Below are positions 26,192-36,200 of a stretch of 64,000 nucleotides of DNA, piece after piece. Origin of the DNA: Gammaproteobacteria bacterium. GTDB lineage: Bacteria; Pseudomonadota; Gammaproteobacteria; S012-40. Within the stretch, counting starts at the first letter, position 1. Each line of letters starts with the position of its first letter. Below the pieces are notes generated by a model that was not told where the DNA came from, ran no database searches, and worked only from the letters and a program-made list of their open reading frames with translations. Location of the stretch: positions 1 to 64,000 of the forward strand of contig JAOUMY010000001.1 of assembly GCA_029881255.1 (NCBI GenBank), in the 5' to 3' direction. A program made the position numbers and the translations under genes.

Positions 26192-27267
26192 TCGTCGTTT
26201 ATTACCTGTATGTTTTCATCCGCGACATCGTAAAACTGGACGCGTTTACGCAAGGCCCGGGTGATAATTACCTTGCCCTGTTGATCAATTAGCATCGCCT
26301 GTTCGACACCCATGTTTTTGGCAATACGCTGCCAGTGTTCAATGCCTGCGACAAACAGCGCTGTCGCCGCAGCGTCTGCAACCGCAGCATTCATATTAAC
26401 CACCGTTACCGATTGAAAATCCGTCGCTGGCATGCCGGTAAAGGGATTCAGTATGTGGTGATAACGCTTGCCTTCTTGCTCAAAAAAGCGTTCGTAATCG
26501 CCAGATGTAAACACACTTTCGTCGCCTTGAATCGCAATACTGGCAACAATACCCTTATTGCGCGGATGTCGTATGCCGATATTCCAGGGCTTACCGCCTT
26601 TGGAACCAATGGCACGCAAATCACCGCCGGCATTGACGATGACATCGTTGACGCCAATCTTTCTTAATTCCTCAATCACGCGATCAATACCGTAGCCTTT
26701 GGCAAAGCCGCCAAAATCAAATTTTACCGCTGAATTCTTGCCACGCAGCGTCAATTGATCCAGGTCGAAGCCTTCCATCGTCGGACGGGAATCCAGCCAT
26801 TGTTGCAATACCGCTTTGTCAGGTGGCCGCATATCTTTGATCTCTTCCATGCGATCAAATCCCCACAGCTGCACTAGCTTGCCAATTGCGGGATTAAAAT
26901 AACCTTCACTCCGCGACGACAGTTCTTTGCCTTTGATAATGAGGGGAAGCACCGATGGCGCGACGGAAAACGGTGCCCCGGTTTCCAGCAAACTGTTCAC
27001 CCGCGCCAACGGCCCTTCTTCATAGGGATGCCAGGCGCGGTGCAAATAGGTGAAATCTTCTTCGACTTTCTGGAGCGCAAGTTCGGCCAGTTTTTCATTA
27101 TCGGTGTAATGGGAGACTTCGATGACAGTGCCAAAGGCAAAGATCTGGTGACTGTGAACGCGGGCGTCATTGCCCAGAGAACAGGAGACCAGCAAGGGTA
27201 TGCTGAACAACAGACTCAGCCACCGAGAGTGATGCGACTTTTCAGGCGAGCCTTCGTTCAATGGCAT
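26188..27267 (-). CDS. apbE: FAD:protein FMN transferase (ApbE), lipoprotein
   Basis: 359 residues. The signal peptide ends in LLVSC, a lipobox. The enzyme transfers FMN from FAD to threonine of target proteins in the periplasm, as in Rnf and Nqr. Motifs present: GTVIEV, KFDFGGFAKGYGID, NAGGDLRAIG, SVFTSGDYERFF and HHILNPFTG. The first 26 bp overlap gshB. With the NusG-II and Gx genes it forms an inserted three-gene unit absent from the P. aeruginosa order; a flavinylated target is not obvious in the window. Confidence 0.95.
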   Translation of the reverse strand: MPLNEGSPEKSHHSRWLSLLFSIPLLVSCSLGNDARVHSHQIFAFGTVIEVSHYTDNEKLAELALQKVEEDFTYLHRAWHPYEEGPLARVNSLLETGAPFSVAPSVLPLIIKGKELSSRSEGYFNPAIGKLVQLWGFDRMEEIKDMRPPDKAVLQQWLDSRPTMEGFDLDQLTLRGKNSAVKFDFGGFAKGYGIDRVIEELRKIGVNDVIVNAGGDLRAIGSKGGKPWNIGIRHPRNKGIVASIAIQGDESVFTSGDYERFFEQEGKRYHHILNPFTGMPATDFQSVTVVNMNAAVADAAATALFVAGIEHWQRIAKNMGVEQAMLIDQQGKVIITRALRKRVQFYDVADENIQVINDE

Positions 27268-28198
27268 CCATTAAATCTCCCGCGATATCGAGATGATATT
27301 GCGCATCCAGTTCACGGATGCAGGTTGGACTGGTGACATTGATCTCGGTGAGGTAATCACCAATCACATCCAGACCAACAAACATCAAACCCTTTTCCAC
27401 CAGCGTTGGCGCGACCTGTTCCACGATCCAGTAATCTCTTTCACTCAAAGGCACACCCACACCGGTACCACCTGCCGCCAGATTGCCACGGGTTTCACCC
27501 GATTTCGGGATTCGTGCCAGAGCATAATCCACTGGTTTGCCATCCACTACCAGAATACGCTTGTCGCCTTTGACGATTTCGGGAATAAAACGCTGCGCCA
27601 TCACGTATTCGCTTTCCATATGGGTAATAGTTTCGAGTATCACACCGAGATTTGGATCGCGTTCGGATACACGAAATATCGATGCACCACCCATCAGGCC
27701 GAGCGGTTTCACGATTACGTCCTGCTGCTCACTGACGAAGGCGCGTAAATCTTCTCGCGAACGGCTGACCAGCGTCGGCACACAACATTGCGGAAACCAG
27801 GCGGTATAGAGTTTTTCATTGGCATCGCGCAGGCTCTGGGGTTTATTGACCACCAGCACGCCTTTTTGCTCCGCCATTTCCAACATGTAAGTCGAGTACA
27901 CATACTCCATATCGAAGGGCGGGTCTTTGCGCATCAGGATGACGTCCATTTTCTCGTCGATCGGGCCGTCACCGCTAGCGCCATATTGAAACCACTTGTC
28001 CTTGTCGTCCTGCACAGTGATTTCGCGCCAACGGGCAAAGGCGCGACCATCACGCAAGCGTAAATCATTTTGTTGCATGTAAAGCAACTGCCAGCCGCGA
28101 CGTTGCGCCGCCAGCATCATGGCAAACGTACTGTCTTTGGCGATCTTAATTTTTTCGATGGGGTCCATCACCACCCCAACACGAACGGGCTTGTTCAT
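27242..28198 (-). CDS. gshB: Glutathione synthetase
   Basis: 318 residues, ATP-grasp enzyme adding glycine to gamma-glutamylcysteine. The start is the ATG at 28198, giving MNKPVRVGVVMDPIEKIKIAKDST-like family beginnings; the longer open frame overlaps gshA without conserved sequence. VVNKPQSLRDANEKLYTAWF and VKPLGLMGGASIFRV mark the substrate and ATP sites. TGATG links the gshA stop and this start (1 bp overlap), so the two glutathione enzymes are translationally coupled. Confidence 0.97.
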   Translation of the reverse strand: MNKPVRVGVVMDPIEKIKIAKDSTFAMMLAAQRRGWQLLYMQQNDLRLRDGRAFARWREITVQDDKDKWFQYGASGDGPIDEKMDVILMRKDPPFDMEYVYSTYMLEMAEQKGVLVVNKPQSLRDANEKLYTAWFPQCCVPTLVSRSREDLRAFVSEQQDVIVKPLGLMGGASIFRVSERDPNLGVILETITHMESEYVMAQRFIPEIVKGDKRILVVDGKPVDYALARIPKSGETRGNLAAGGTGVGVPLSERDYWIVEQVAPTLVEKGLMFVGLDVIGDYLTEINVTSPTCIRELDAQYHLDIAGDLMDAIERRLA

Positions 28199-29484
28199 CA
28201 CCGAGGGCTTCCTGCAATTTCTCGCGCCGCTGCCAATAATGCCAGGCGCGCCACCACACCATAGGCATAAAAACGATTGGGCGCCGCATCCGGAGACTGA
28301 GAGCAATCCGGTACGTTCAAAGGTTCGGCAAATGCCAGTGGTTCGAAATGCATTCCCGGTGAATTGAGATTTTCATTGACGCCTTTGGCGGTGTGTACAC
28401 GATAAAAGCCGCCAACAACATATTGGTCTATCATATACACCACGGGTTCGGCCACCGCTTCGGCCCAGGTTTCAAAGGTGTAAACACCTTCCTGCACCAG
28501 TACTTTGGTAATGGCCTGACCTTCTTTGGCCGTTGTCATTTTCTGACGTTGCTTGCGGTTAAGCTCAGAGATCTGCGCCGGATCAGTCACGGTCATAATG
28601 CCCATGCCATAGGTGCCGGCGTCGGCCTTGACGATGACGAAGGGATCGCGATCCACGCCATAGGCCTCATACTTGCGACGTATATCATTGAGCAATGCCT
28701 CGACATTTTTCTCGACACACTCCTCGCCCTCGCGCTTCTTGAAATTGATTTCGCCACACTTGCGAAACAAGGGGTCGACCAGCCACGGATCGAGATCGAC
28801 GATGTCGGCAAACTCGCGCGCCACGCGGCGGTATTCAGCGAAGTGTTCTGATTTGAGGCGATTACTCCAGCCCAGACTCAAGGGCGGTATCACCTTTTGC
28901 TCCAGACCTTCAAGCATGGGCGGTCGTCCGCCACTAAGATCGTTATTGAGCAGTATCGAACAGGGGTTAAAATCTCCGGCGTGGATACGATTTCCTTTGC
29001 GCTCTATCGGTTCCAGCGTCAGGGTATTACCCGATGGTAATTCGAAAGTTGTGGTCTCGGTAATCTCAGGATTTAGCGTTCCCACTCTGACGGTAAAACC
29101 GGCCCTGGCGATGATCTCGCGCAGATTCGACAGGCTTTCCAGATAAAACTGATTGCGGGTGTGACTTTCGGGGATGATCAATACCCCGGCCGCATCGGGA
29201 CAAACCTTTTCTACAGCGTGCTGCACTGCCTGTATACACAGCGGCATGAACGATGGATTGAGATTATTAAACCCTGCTGGAAAGAGGTTGGTATCTACCG
29301 GCGCAAGCTTGAAACCCGCGTTTCTCAGGTCAACCGAGGCATAAAAAGGTGCTGGCGTCTTGCGCCATTCACTGCGTAACCAGGTCTCGATTTTCGCCTG
29401 TTTATCAATCAGGTGCGTCTCCAATTCAAGGAGAGGTCCGGTTAATGCCGTAGTCAAATGGGGGACAGGACTGTTTTGTGACAT
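28198..29484 (-). CDS. gshA: Glutamate-cysteine ligase, Acidithiobacillus type
   Basis: 428 residues. The sequence (for example VDLRNAGFKLAPVDTNLFPAG, NQFYLESL, IVKADAGTYGMGIMTV) fits the distinct proteobacterial GshA class first seen in Acidithiobacillus ferrooxidans, not the E. coli class. It makes gamma-glutamylcysteine, the first step of glutathione synthesis. Pseudomonas keeps only gshB at this locus, so the gshA-gshB pair is a lineage marker. It heads the long minus-strand gene series and is divergent from pilG. Confidence 0.93.
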   Translation of the reverse strand: MSQNSPVPHLTTALTGPLLELETHLIDKQAKIETWLRSEWRKTPAPFYASVDLRNAGFKLAPVDTNLFPAGFNNLNPSFMPLCIQAVQHAVEKVCPDAAGVLIIPESHTRNQFYLESLSNLREIIARAGFTVRVGTLNPEITETTTFELPSGNTLTLEPIERKGNRIHAGDFNPCSILLNNDLSGGRPPMLEGLEQKVIPPLSLGWSNRLKSEHFAEYRRVAREFADIVDLDPWLVDPLFRKCGEINFKKREGEECVEKNVEALLNDIRRKYEAYGVDRDPFVIVKADAGTYGMGIMTVTDPAQISELNRKQRQKMTTAKEGQAITKVLVQEGVYTFETWAEAVAEPVVYMIDQYVVGGFYRVHTAKGVNENLNSPGMHFEPLAFAEPLNVPDCSQSPDAAPNRFYAYGVVARLALLAAAREIAGSPR

Positions 29485-29744
29485 AGCTTAAGGATTTCAC
29501 TCGCTGGACGATAAATTGGTTGTATTATCACACAGTTAGTCTCGAACTCAGAAAGAGCTACTATGTGGGACTCTGGCCTAGCTGAACGAACGTGCTACCG
29601 TGGCCGCGATTGTAGTTGATTTATCGGCCGCGGAGTACATTAATACCAGGCTATCCAGTATACTTGGGAAGCTTCGTGTTTTTTCAATGACTATAGATGG
29701 GTCAGCGGTCAAATAATTACAAACCACCATAGAGGTATATACAC
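29485..29744. other. Divergent intergenic region gshA / pilG
   Basis: 260 bp that should hold promoters for the glutathione-to-pyr series leftwards and the Pil-Chp operon rightwards. No strong -35/-10 pair was identified with confidence. A short plus-strand open frame (TAG at 29579 to TAA near 29715, reading ERATVAAIVVDLSAAEYINT) has protein-like composition but no good start, and is discussed as a finding. Confidence 0.5.
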
Positions 29745-30158
29745 GTGGAAGCGTATAAATCTGCCGGGGAGGCAAATAACGAAAAACTGAAAGTCATGGT
29801 GATCGACGATAGTAAGACGATACGCCGTACTGCAGAAACCCTGTTATCCAAGGCAGGTTTCGAAGTGATCACCGCTAACGACGGTTTCGAAGCCCTGGCC
29901 AAAGTTGTTGATAATCAGCCTGACATTATTTTCATGGATATTATGATGCCGCGTCTCGATGGCTATCAGACTTGTGCGCTGATCAAAAACAACGATGCGT
30001 TCAAGGACACGCCCGTCATTATGCTTTCCAGTAAAGACGGACTATTTGACCGCGCCCGCGGTCGTATCGTCGGTTCCGACAACTACATCACCAAGCCGTT
30101 TTCTAAGGAAGAGTTGTTAACCGCCGTACACGAATATGCACCCGCCAAAGGCGGCTGA
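29745..30158 (+). CDS. pilG: Twitching motility response regulator PilG
   Basis: 137 residues, a single receiver domain of the CheY type with phospho-acceptor Asp in IIFMDIMMPRLDG (about residue 65). VMVIDDSKTIRRTAETLL and MLSSKDGLFDRARGRIVGSD closely follow P. aeruginosa PilG, which promotes pilus extension and cAMP signalling downstream of ChpA. The start is a GTG with GAGG upstream; the first 13 residues are a variable tail. First gene of the Pil-Chp operon. Confidence 0.96.
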   Translation: MEAYKSAGEANNEKLKVMVIDDSKTIRRTAETLLSKAGFEVITANDGFEALAKVVDNQPDIIFMDIMMPRLDGYQTCALIKNNDAFKDTPVIMLSSKDGLFDRARGRIVGSDNYITKPFSKEELLTAVHEYAPAKGG

Positions 30159-30181
30159 TTTTCACAACCTCGGTCACCTAT

Positions 30182-30547
30182 ATGGCCATTATTCTTCTTG
30201 TTGATGATTCGAATACGGAAATACATGTGTTCAGTCGCATGCTGGAAAAGCACGGACACACCGTACTCATTGCAAAGAATGGCCACGAGGCCCTGACTGT
30301 CGCCGCACAATACCTTCCCGACCTGATACTGATGGACATCGTCATGCCGGAGATGGATGGATTTCAGGCCACGCGCCGACTACGCGGCCAAGCGTCAACG
30401 GCCCATATCCCTATCGCTATGCTTAGCGCCAAAGACCAGCAAACCGACCACATCTGGGCCGAACGCCAGGGGGCGCAGGCCTATATCGTCAAACCTGTGG
30501 AGGAACAGGTCTTAATCGCCGAAATCGAGCGCCTGTTGAATTCCTGA
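30182..30547 (+). CDS. pilH: Twitching motility response regulator PilH
   Basis: 121 residues, the same length as in P. aeruginosa, a single receiver domain with Asp52 in LILMDIVMPEMDG and Lys in YIVKPVEEQ. PilH counteracts PilG in pilus control, either as a phosphate sink or by acting on PilT. Start 23 bp after pilG; its stop overlaps the pilI start. Confidence 0.95.
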   Translation: MAIILLVDDSNTEIHVFSRMLEKHGHTVLIAKNGHEALTVAAQYLPDLILMDIVMPEMDGFQATRRLRGQASTAHIPIAMLSAKDQQTDHIWAERQGAQAYIVKPVEEQVLIAEIERLLNS

Positions 30548-31092
30548 TGGCTGGCCCTATCCTCAACCCCCTGCAATTACTAAAGGAAATAGACTTGCGC
30601 TGCCGCCGCTTTCTGAAGCAGACGACCACGGGTCAGGCGCGCCAGGCAAGCCTGCTGGCTATTCATGTCGGAGACTACAATCTCTGCATCGAAAGTCGTT
30701 TTATCGAAGAGATCCTGTCCTTTAGTCGCCAGACCCGGCTGTCCGCCATTCCGAACGCCAAACCCTGGCATAAAGGCTTGACCAGCATCCGCGGCCAACT
30801 CCTGAACGTCATTGATCTCAAAACCTATCTGCTCGAAAAAACTACAGAAATCTCCCCTGGAACCCGACTCATATTGATACGCACCGGGGATTTCCGTAGT
30901 GGCATTATTGTCGATAGCGCCCAGGGCTTATTCCCGGCAACCGAAACCAGCCAAAACGGGAATATCGCGCTGTCGCCTACTTTAAAGGACATCTGCCGCG
31001 CGACTATGACTATAGAAGGGCAATTGTGGATGCAACTAGATATCGAACGACTTTTCTCTGATCCCTATTTTGTCCAGGCTACCCAGGGATAA
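30547..31092 (+). CDS. pilI: CheW-like coupling protein PilI
   Basis: 181 residues with a CheW domain (LAIHVGDYNLCIESRFIEEIL ... GLTSIRGQLLNVIDLKTYL). It should link the receptor PilJ to the kinase ChpA at the cell pole. It overlaps pilH by one base and precedes pilJ by 13 bp, all in one operon. Confidence 0.93.
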   Translation: MAGPILNPLQLLKEIDLRCRRFLKQTTTGQARQASLLAIHVGDYNLCIESRFIEEILSFSRQTRLSAIPNAKPWHKGLTSIRGQLLNVIDLKTYLLEKTTEISPGTRLILIRTGDFRSGIIVDSAQGLFPATETSQNGNIALSPTLKDICRATMTIEGQLWMQLDIERLFSDPYFVQATQG

Positions 31093-31105
31093 ATAGCAGG
31101 GGTCT

Positions 31106-33148
31106 ATGTACGCGCAACGTCTGCCTCAGACCACGTTTTCCAGACTACCCGTGCCCTTGTTGGCAGGATTGTCTGTGAGCGTATTAATCATGGCGTTGAT
31201 TTTTTCCTATACCGCTTCGCAGGCCACCAACTACATCCACTACGCCAACCTCACCAAAGAATTGCAGACGCTGACGCTGCAAATGTTGCGTTCCAGCACC
31301 GACGCCAGCAAGGGTAAGAGCAGTGCATTTACCTTTTTGCAGGATGCCCACGATCGCTTTCAGCAAAACCTGGATTTACTGCAAAAAGGCAGTAGCAACC
31401 TCCCCCCCTCGCCGATGGAAGTACAGCCATCGCTGCAGGCGATGTATGTTTTATGGCTGGAGTTTTCCGGCCAGGCGCGACAGATTCAGCGTTCCGAAGG
31501 CACTATTCGCCTGCTGAATGAGTTTGTCACCGCAGTAAATGACGTGATTCCCGGCCTCAATGAACACTCGGAAATCGCAGCCCAGGGTCTGATTAACAAG
31601 GGCGCGCAAAAACGCCAGATCTATCTCGCCAGTCGCCAGCTGATGTTGGGCCAGCGCATCGCCACCAATATCAACCGCCTGTTGAGTGGTGTCCAGTTCG
31701 CGGAACCGAGCGCCATGCGCCTGGAGTCTGACACCCGGGAATATGGCGACGTTCTCCTCGGCCTGTTGTCAGGCAACAAACAGCTTGGGCTGGAGCAGGT
31801 GCGTGACACGGGTATTCGACAGGAGCTGGACCAACTGCTGCAGATTTACGAAGCCATCCAGGTGCTGGTGCAACGTATCATGGAGAAAGCGCCGGAGCTG
31901 TTTAAAATCCAACAGGCGCAGAGTGATCTGGCCTCTCAGTCGGAGGCGATTGCCGCCCACATTGGCGTCATTGATGGGCAATACCAAACCTTGCAACAAC
32001 AGCTGGGGTCAATGCGGCTCGGTGGATTCGCCATGGGTATGGTCAGCATGGTCTTCCTCGCCATGTTAATCCTGCGCCTCAATTCCGGCACCAAGGAGCA
32101 ACTCCTCCGTGAAGAACACAAGAATCGTCGGGTACAAAACGCCATCCTCAAACTACTGGATGAAATTGCGCCGGTCGCCGAGGGTGATTTGCGTGCCCAC
32201 GCCACGGTAAGTGAGGAGGTTACCGGCGCGATTGCCGACGCCATCAACTTTACTATCGAGGCGCTGCGTGAGCTGGTCACCACCATCAATCTGATGGCTG
32301 CCGAGGTCGAAAGCAGCGCCGACGACACCCAGCTAATGGCCCTGCAACTGAATCGCGCCAATGATCTGCAAACACAACAGATCGACCAGGTTAACATCCA
32401 TATCCACACCATAGGCGACAAGATCGACCAGGTTACCACCAGCGCCAGTGATACGGTAACGATCGCCCGGCAAACCATGCAATCGGTGGAAGTCGGTAGC
32501 CAGGCAGTGCAGGAAACCATCAAGGGTATGCACATCATCGTCGACGATATCCGTGAAAGCTCGATCCGTATCAAGCGACTGGGTGAGACCTCACAGGAGA
32601 TCGGTGACATCGTGGAATTGATTAATGACATCGCCGAACAGACCAATATCCTGGCCTTGAACGCCGCGATCAAGGCATCAAACTCCGGCGACGGCGGGGT
32701 GGCGTTTGCCGGGGTTGCCGATGAAGTCCAGCAACTGGCCGACCGTGTCACCCAGGCAACCGGAAAAATCGAGTCTCTCGTACGGAATATTCAACAGGAT
32801 ACCGCCAAGGCGGTGGAGGCCATGGAACAAAGTACCGGCGACGTTATCTACGGTGCCAAGTTAGCGGAAACTGCCGGTGATGCCCTGTCACAGATGCAAA
32901 CTGTGTCTGCACATCTGGCGAATTTCATTCATAATGTCGCTCAAGCTGCAACCGAGCTTAGGCAACTCTCGCAACAGACCCGCGAAAGCATGGAAATGAT
33001 CAAGCAGGTCACCCGCCAAACCCAGGCCGGTACACGGGAAACCGCCCGTATGGCGGCGGATCTGGCGAACAAAGCCGCGGAACAAAACCGTCGTCTTCAG
33101 GCATTTACCTTACCGGATGACGGAAATCAGGACAGGGAAGGGGCTTAA
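31106..33148 (+). CDS. pilJ: Type IV pilus chemoreceptor PilJ
   Basis: 680 residues (682 in P. aeruginosa). TM1 about 18-38, periplasmic tandem helical PilJ-type domains about 40-300, TM2 about 305-325, HAMP-like linker, then an MCP signalling region with the tip LNAAIKASNSGDGGVAFAGVADEV; the usual EAARAGE of MCPs is replaced by KASNSGD, as is typical of PilJ. It senses pilus tension or pilin subunits and controls ChpA autophosphorylation. No pilK or chpB adaptation gene follows. Confidence 0.96.
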   Translation: MYAQRLPQTTFSRLPVPLLAGLSVSVLIMALIFSYTASQATNYIHYANLTKELQTLTLQMLRSSTDASKGKSSAFTFLQDAHDRFQQNLDLLQKGSSNLPPSPMEVQPSLQAMYVLWLEFSGQARQIQRSEGTIRLLNEFVTAVNDVIPGLNEHSEIAAQGLINKGAQKRQIYLASRQLMLGQRIATNINRLLSGVQFAEPSAMRLESDTREYGDVLLGLLSGNKQLGLEQVRDTGIRQELDQLLQIYEAIQVLVQRIMEKAPELFKIQQAQSDLASQSEAIAAHIGVIDGQYQTLQQQLGSMRLGGFAMGMVSMVFLAMLILRLNSGTKEQLLREEHKNRRVQNAILKLLDEIAPVAEGDLRAHATVSEEVTGAIADAINFTIEALRELVTTINLMAAEVESSADDTQLMALQLNRANDLQTQQIDQVNIHIHTIGDKIDQVTTSASDTVTIARQTMQSVEVGSQAVQETIKGMHIIVDDIRESSIRIKRLGETSQEIGDIVELINDIAEQTNILALNAAIKASNSGDGGVAFAGVADEVQQLADRVTQATGKIESLVRNIQQDTAKAVEAMEQSTGDVIYGAKLAETAGDALSQMQTVSAHLANFIHNVAQAATELRQLSQQTRESMEMIKQVTRQTQAGTRETARMAADLANKAAEQNRRLQAFTLPDDGNQDREGA

Positions 33149-33243
33149 GCAATTGAATGTTAATCTTAAAATAATATGTAAAGGGTTAAATATGCAGCGG
33201 AAATCTAGTCTTGTGCTGAAGGCGTATTACGGGGAGCTTTAGC

Positions 33244-36200
33244 GTGACAATTGCAGCCGATAGGAAAGAACACCAGCAGCCTATTTCCTGGGTAAAACCA
33301 GAGCTGGACAAAACAATACAAGAAATCAAGAACTGCCTTGAGGCCTATGGTCACAGCCTGACCAATTTCGAGCCATTACTGCCGATTCTTGAACAATTGA
33401 AACTGGCGCGCGGCGCATTTCACATGCTTGAATTATATGGGGCTTCGCTCCTGATTGAGGACATGGAGCGCACCGTTCGCAGCCTCTTGGCGAGACTGAC
33501 CAACAAGCCCGAAGACGCCTATGAATCCCTGGTTCAGGCATGCATCGCTCTGGAAGGCTATCTCGACCGACTGAGCCGTACCCCGAATGACTCGCCACAG
33601 GCCCTGCTACCGATCATCAATGACTTGCGCGCCGCACGTAACGAGCCATTATTAACTGAAAGCTCTTTGTTTTTACCCAATCTGTCCATCGTTCCCCGCG
33701 TTCCCGATGACGTCTTGATGGACGAAGCCAAACAGGAATCACTTGCCCACACGGCCAAATCATTGCGCCCGTATTTCCACGCCGCCTTATTAACGTGGTT
33801 CCGCAATTCCAAAGACACCTTGAGTCTGCAGCAGATTAAACTCGTCATCCGTAATCTCGAATCAACGGCGATGACGCCGCGCTTACGCCAACTGTGGTGG
33901 ATCGCCGGTGGCCTGGTAGAGGCACTGGTCGACAAGGGTTTGCGCACCAATGTTTCTATACGTCTGTTGCTCGGCCAATATGATCGTTTTATCAAACTGG
34001 TTGCCAACGGTGAATTTGAATACATCGAGAAAAATCCGCCCACGGAATTGTTAAAAAATATTCTTTTTTACATTGCGCATGCAAGCAGTCGTGGGGAAAG
34101 AGTTAGCACCTTGAAAAAGGCCTATAGCCTTAGCCAGATCACTCTCGACGAATCCGATTTAAAAAACCTGCGTGACAATATTCGAGCCCCGCGTACTGAG
34201 ACTTTTGCGGCCATCGCCCGCGAACTCAACAAAAATCTCAGCAACATCAAAACGGTCGTTGACTCATACGTTCGAGGACAAAATAAGTCCATCCTCAGTG
34301 GCGCTGAAAATAGTGTGGAATTAAACAGCATCGTTCAGCCACTGCGACATATTGCCGATACCTTGAGTTTGATGAGCCTGGGCAAGGAACGACAAACACT
34401 TGCCACTCACATATCAGTTTTCGAATCGAAGCTAAAACAAAACGGCGTTACCCGTGATGACATCATGTCACTCGCATCGACGATCCTGCATATCGAGTCG
34501 GTCATCAACAACATTGGCAATGAACGACGTGTGCGAAACCAGCCGGGCAAATTCAACGAACGTCGCCGACAGCGTAGTCACGCGGAGGAAAATATGGATA
34601 CCGCCAGCAATCAGCCGATCAATCGTCTGCCTGGAACCGAGTATCGCCTCTTCATCCAAAAGGCTGCACACCAGGCCCGCGAAAACCTGGGGCAGGTCAA
34701 GAAAGACATAACCGCTTTTCTTGCGAGTAATTCACGACACGCGCTGGTACAGAATATTCCCCAGTTACTCAATGAAGTTCACGGATGTCTGGTGATAATT
34801 TCACAGCCTTTTGCCGCCCGACTGACTCAGGCCCTGATCTCGTTCGCACAAAAAAATCTTTTGGATGAAACCGCCACTCCCGATGAAATAACCCTGGACC
34901 GCTTTGCCGAGGCGATTGTTGGTCTGGAGTATTTTCTAGAAGGTGTTACAGAGGGGCGTTCACAGCTGCATACCATACTCGCCATCACCCGCGAAAATCT
35001 CGCGGCTATCGGCTATGCGGTTCAGGAACCCAAGCAATCCGAACGCAAGCATCCTTCTCTTGAAAGTGTGGTGACCAATATTACGAAGGCGAAAGCCTCA
35101 CGTTCTGGTGATAATAAATCGCAGGTATACATCCCTGTCGATGTGGATCAAACAGATGATGAAGTCGCTGAGATTTTTGCCGAAGAGGCCGAAGAAGAAA
35201 CCCAAAAGCTGGCGCGTTATCTGGAAACCCTCAAGGGTGACATCAATAATCGTGACGCGCTGAATTATATTCGTCACATCTATCACACGCTCAAAGGCAG
35301 CGGTCGTATTGCCGGCGCAACCGATATCAGCGAGTTCGCGGCTGCCATTGAAGAATACATCAATCGCGTTTCTACCGGCGCGATCCAGTTAGAACAACGT
35401 GGGTTGAAATTACTCGTAGATGCCTACGAAATTTTGCACCTCTTATTAAGTAACTTCCAGCGCAAAGCTCCTCCCCCGCTGAAAGCCAACACCATTATTC
35501 AAGAGGCCATCTCACTTTCAGAAGAGATTAACCAGGCCGCCAGACACGTCTCGCAACCCGTTGACGCCTTGACTCAAGCCAATATGGGAATCACCGAGGA
35601 GGCACGCGCAAGTCAGATCACTGTGCAGGGCGCGACCGGCGTCGTTCTCGACCTGATCGATCAACTCGACTCGTGCATTCGTTACTACCACGAAAGTCGC
35701 GACTCGGACCCCAATGCGCGTCCACTGTCAAAAGTCATTGCAGATTTACAGCGCATCACGATTTCCGAAGACGAGCCCAGTGAATTCGCTGAGACTACTG
35801 GCTTACTGCTGCGCTATATGAAGAATCTGGTCGAGGGTAATGGCCTCATCACTCTGGACACCCTCGACATATTAGAAGAGTACAGCGCAACCACCCGCGA
35901 GCTGTTTACCCGTCCATTACTCGACAAAGAGCCGCAGCAAGCCGAGAAAGCGGCTGCTACTCCGAGCAGCGAAAAGCAAGTTGAGTCCGACGCAACGGAA
36001 CAAGCGACGATAACAACGGAAGCGGAAATTGAAACAAGTCCTGAAGCAATAGAAGAAATTCCGGAAGAGGTGAAAGAACCGCAGGCCGCCGAAACCGTTC
36101 AAGAGGAAGTGGTCGCACCAAAAACCGCTGAGCCTGCAACCACTATGGTCGAATTTGATGACGCGCCATCCACCGCGGAAAAATATGCATTCGATTCAGA

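Noticed and set aside
27242-28306. Longer gshB starting inside gshA
   Set aside because: The 36 extra residues are Cys/Gly-rich without family similarity, and the ATG at 28198 overlaps the gshA stop in a coupled TGATG.
31936-32751. Long minus-strand open frame within pilJ
   Set aside because: It is the antisense of a well-supported pilJ reading frame with low-complexity Ser/Met-rich product.
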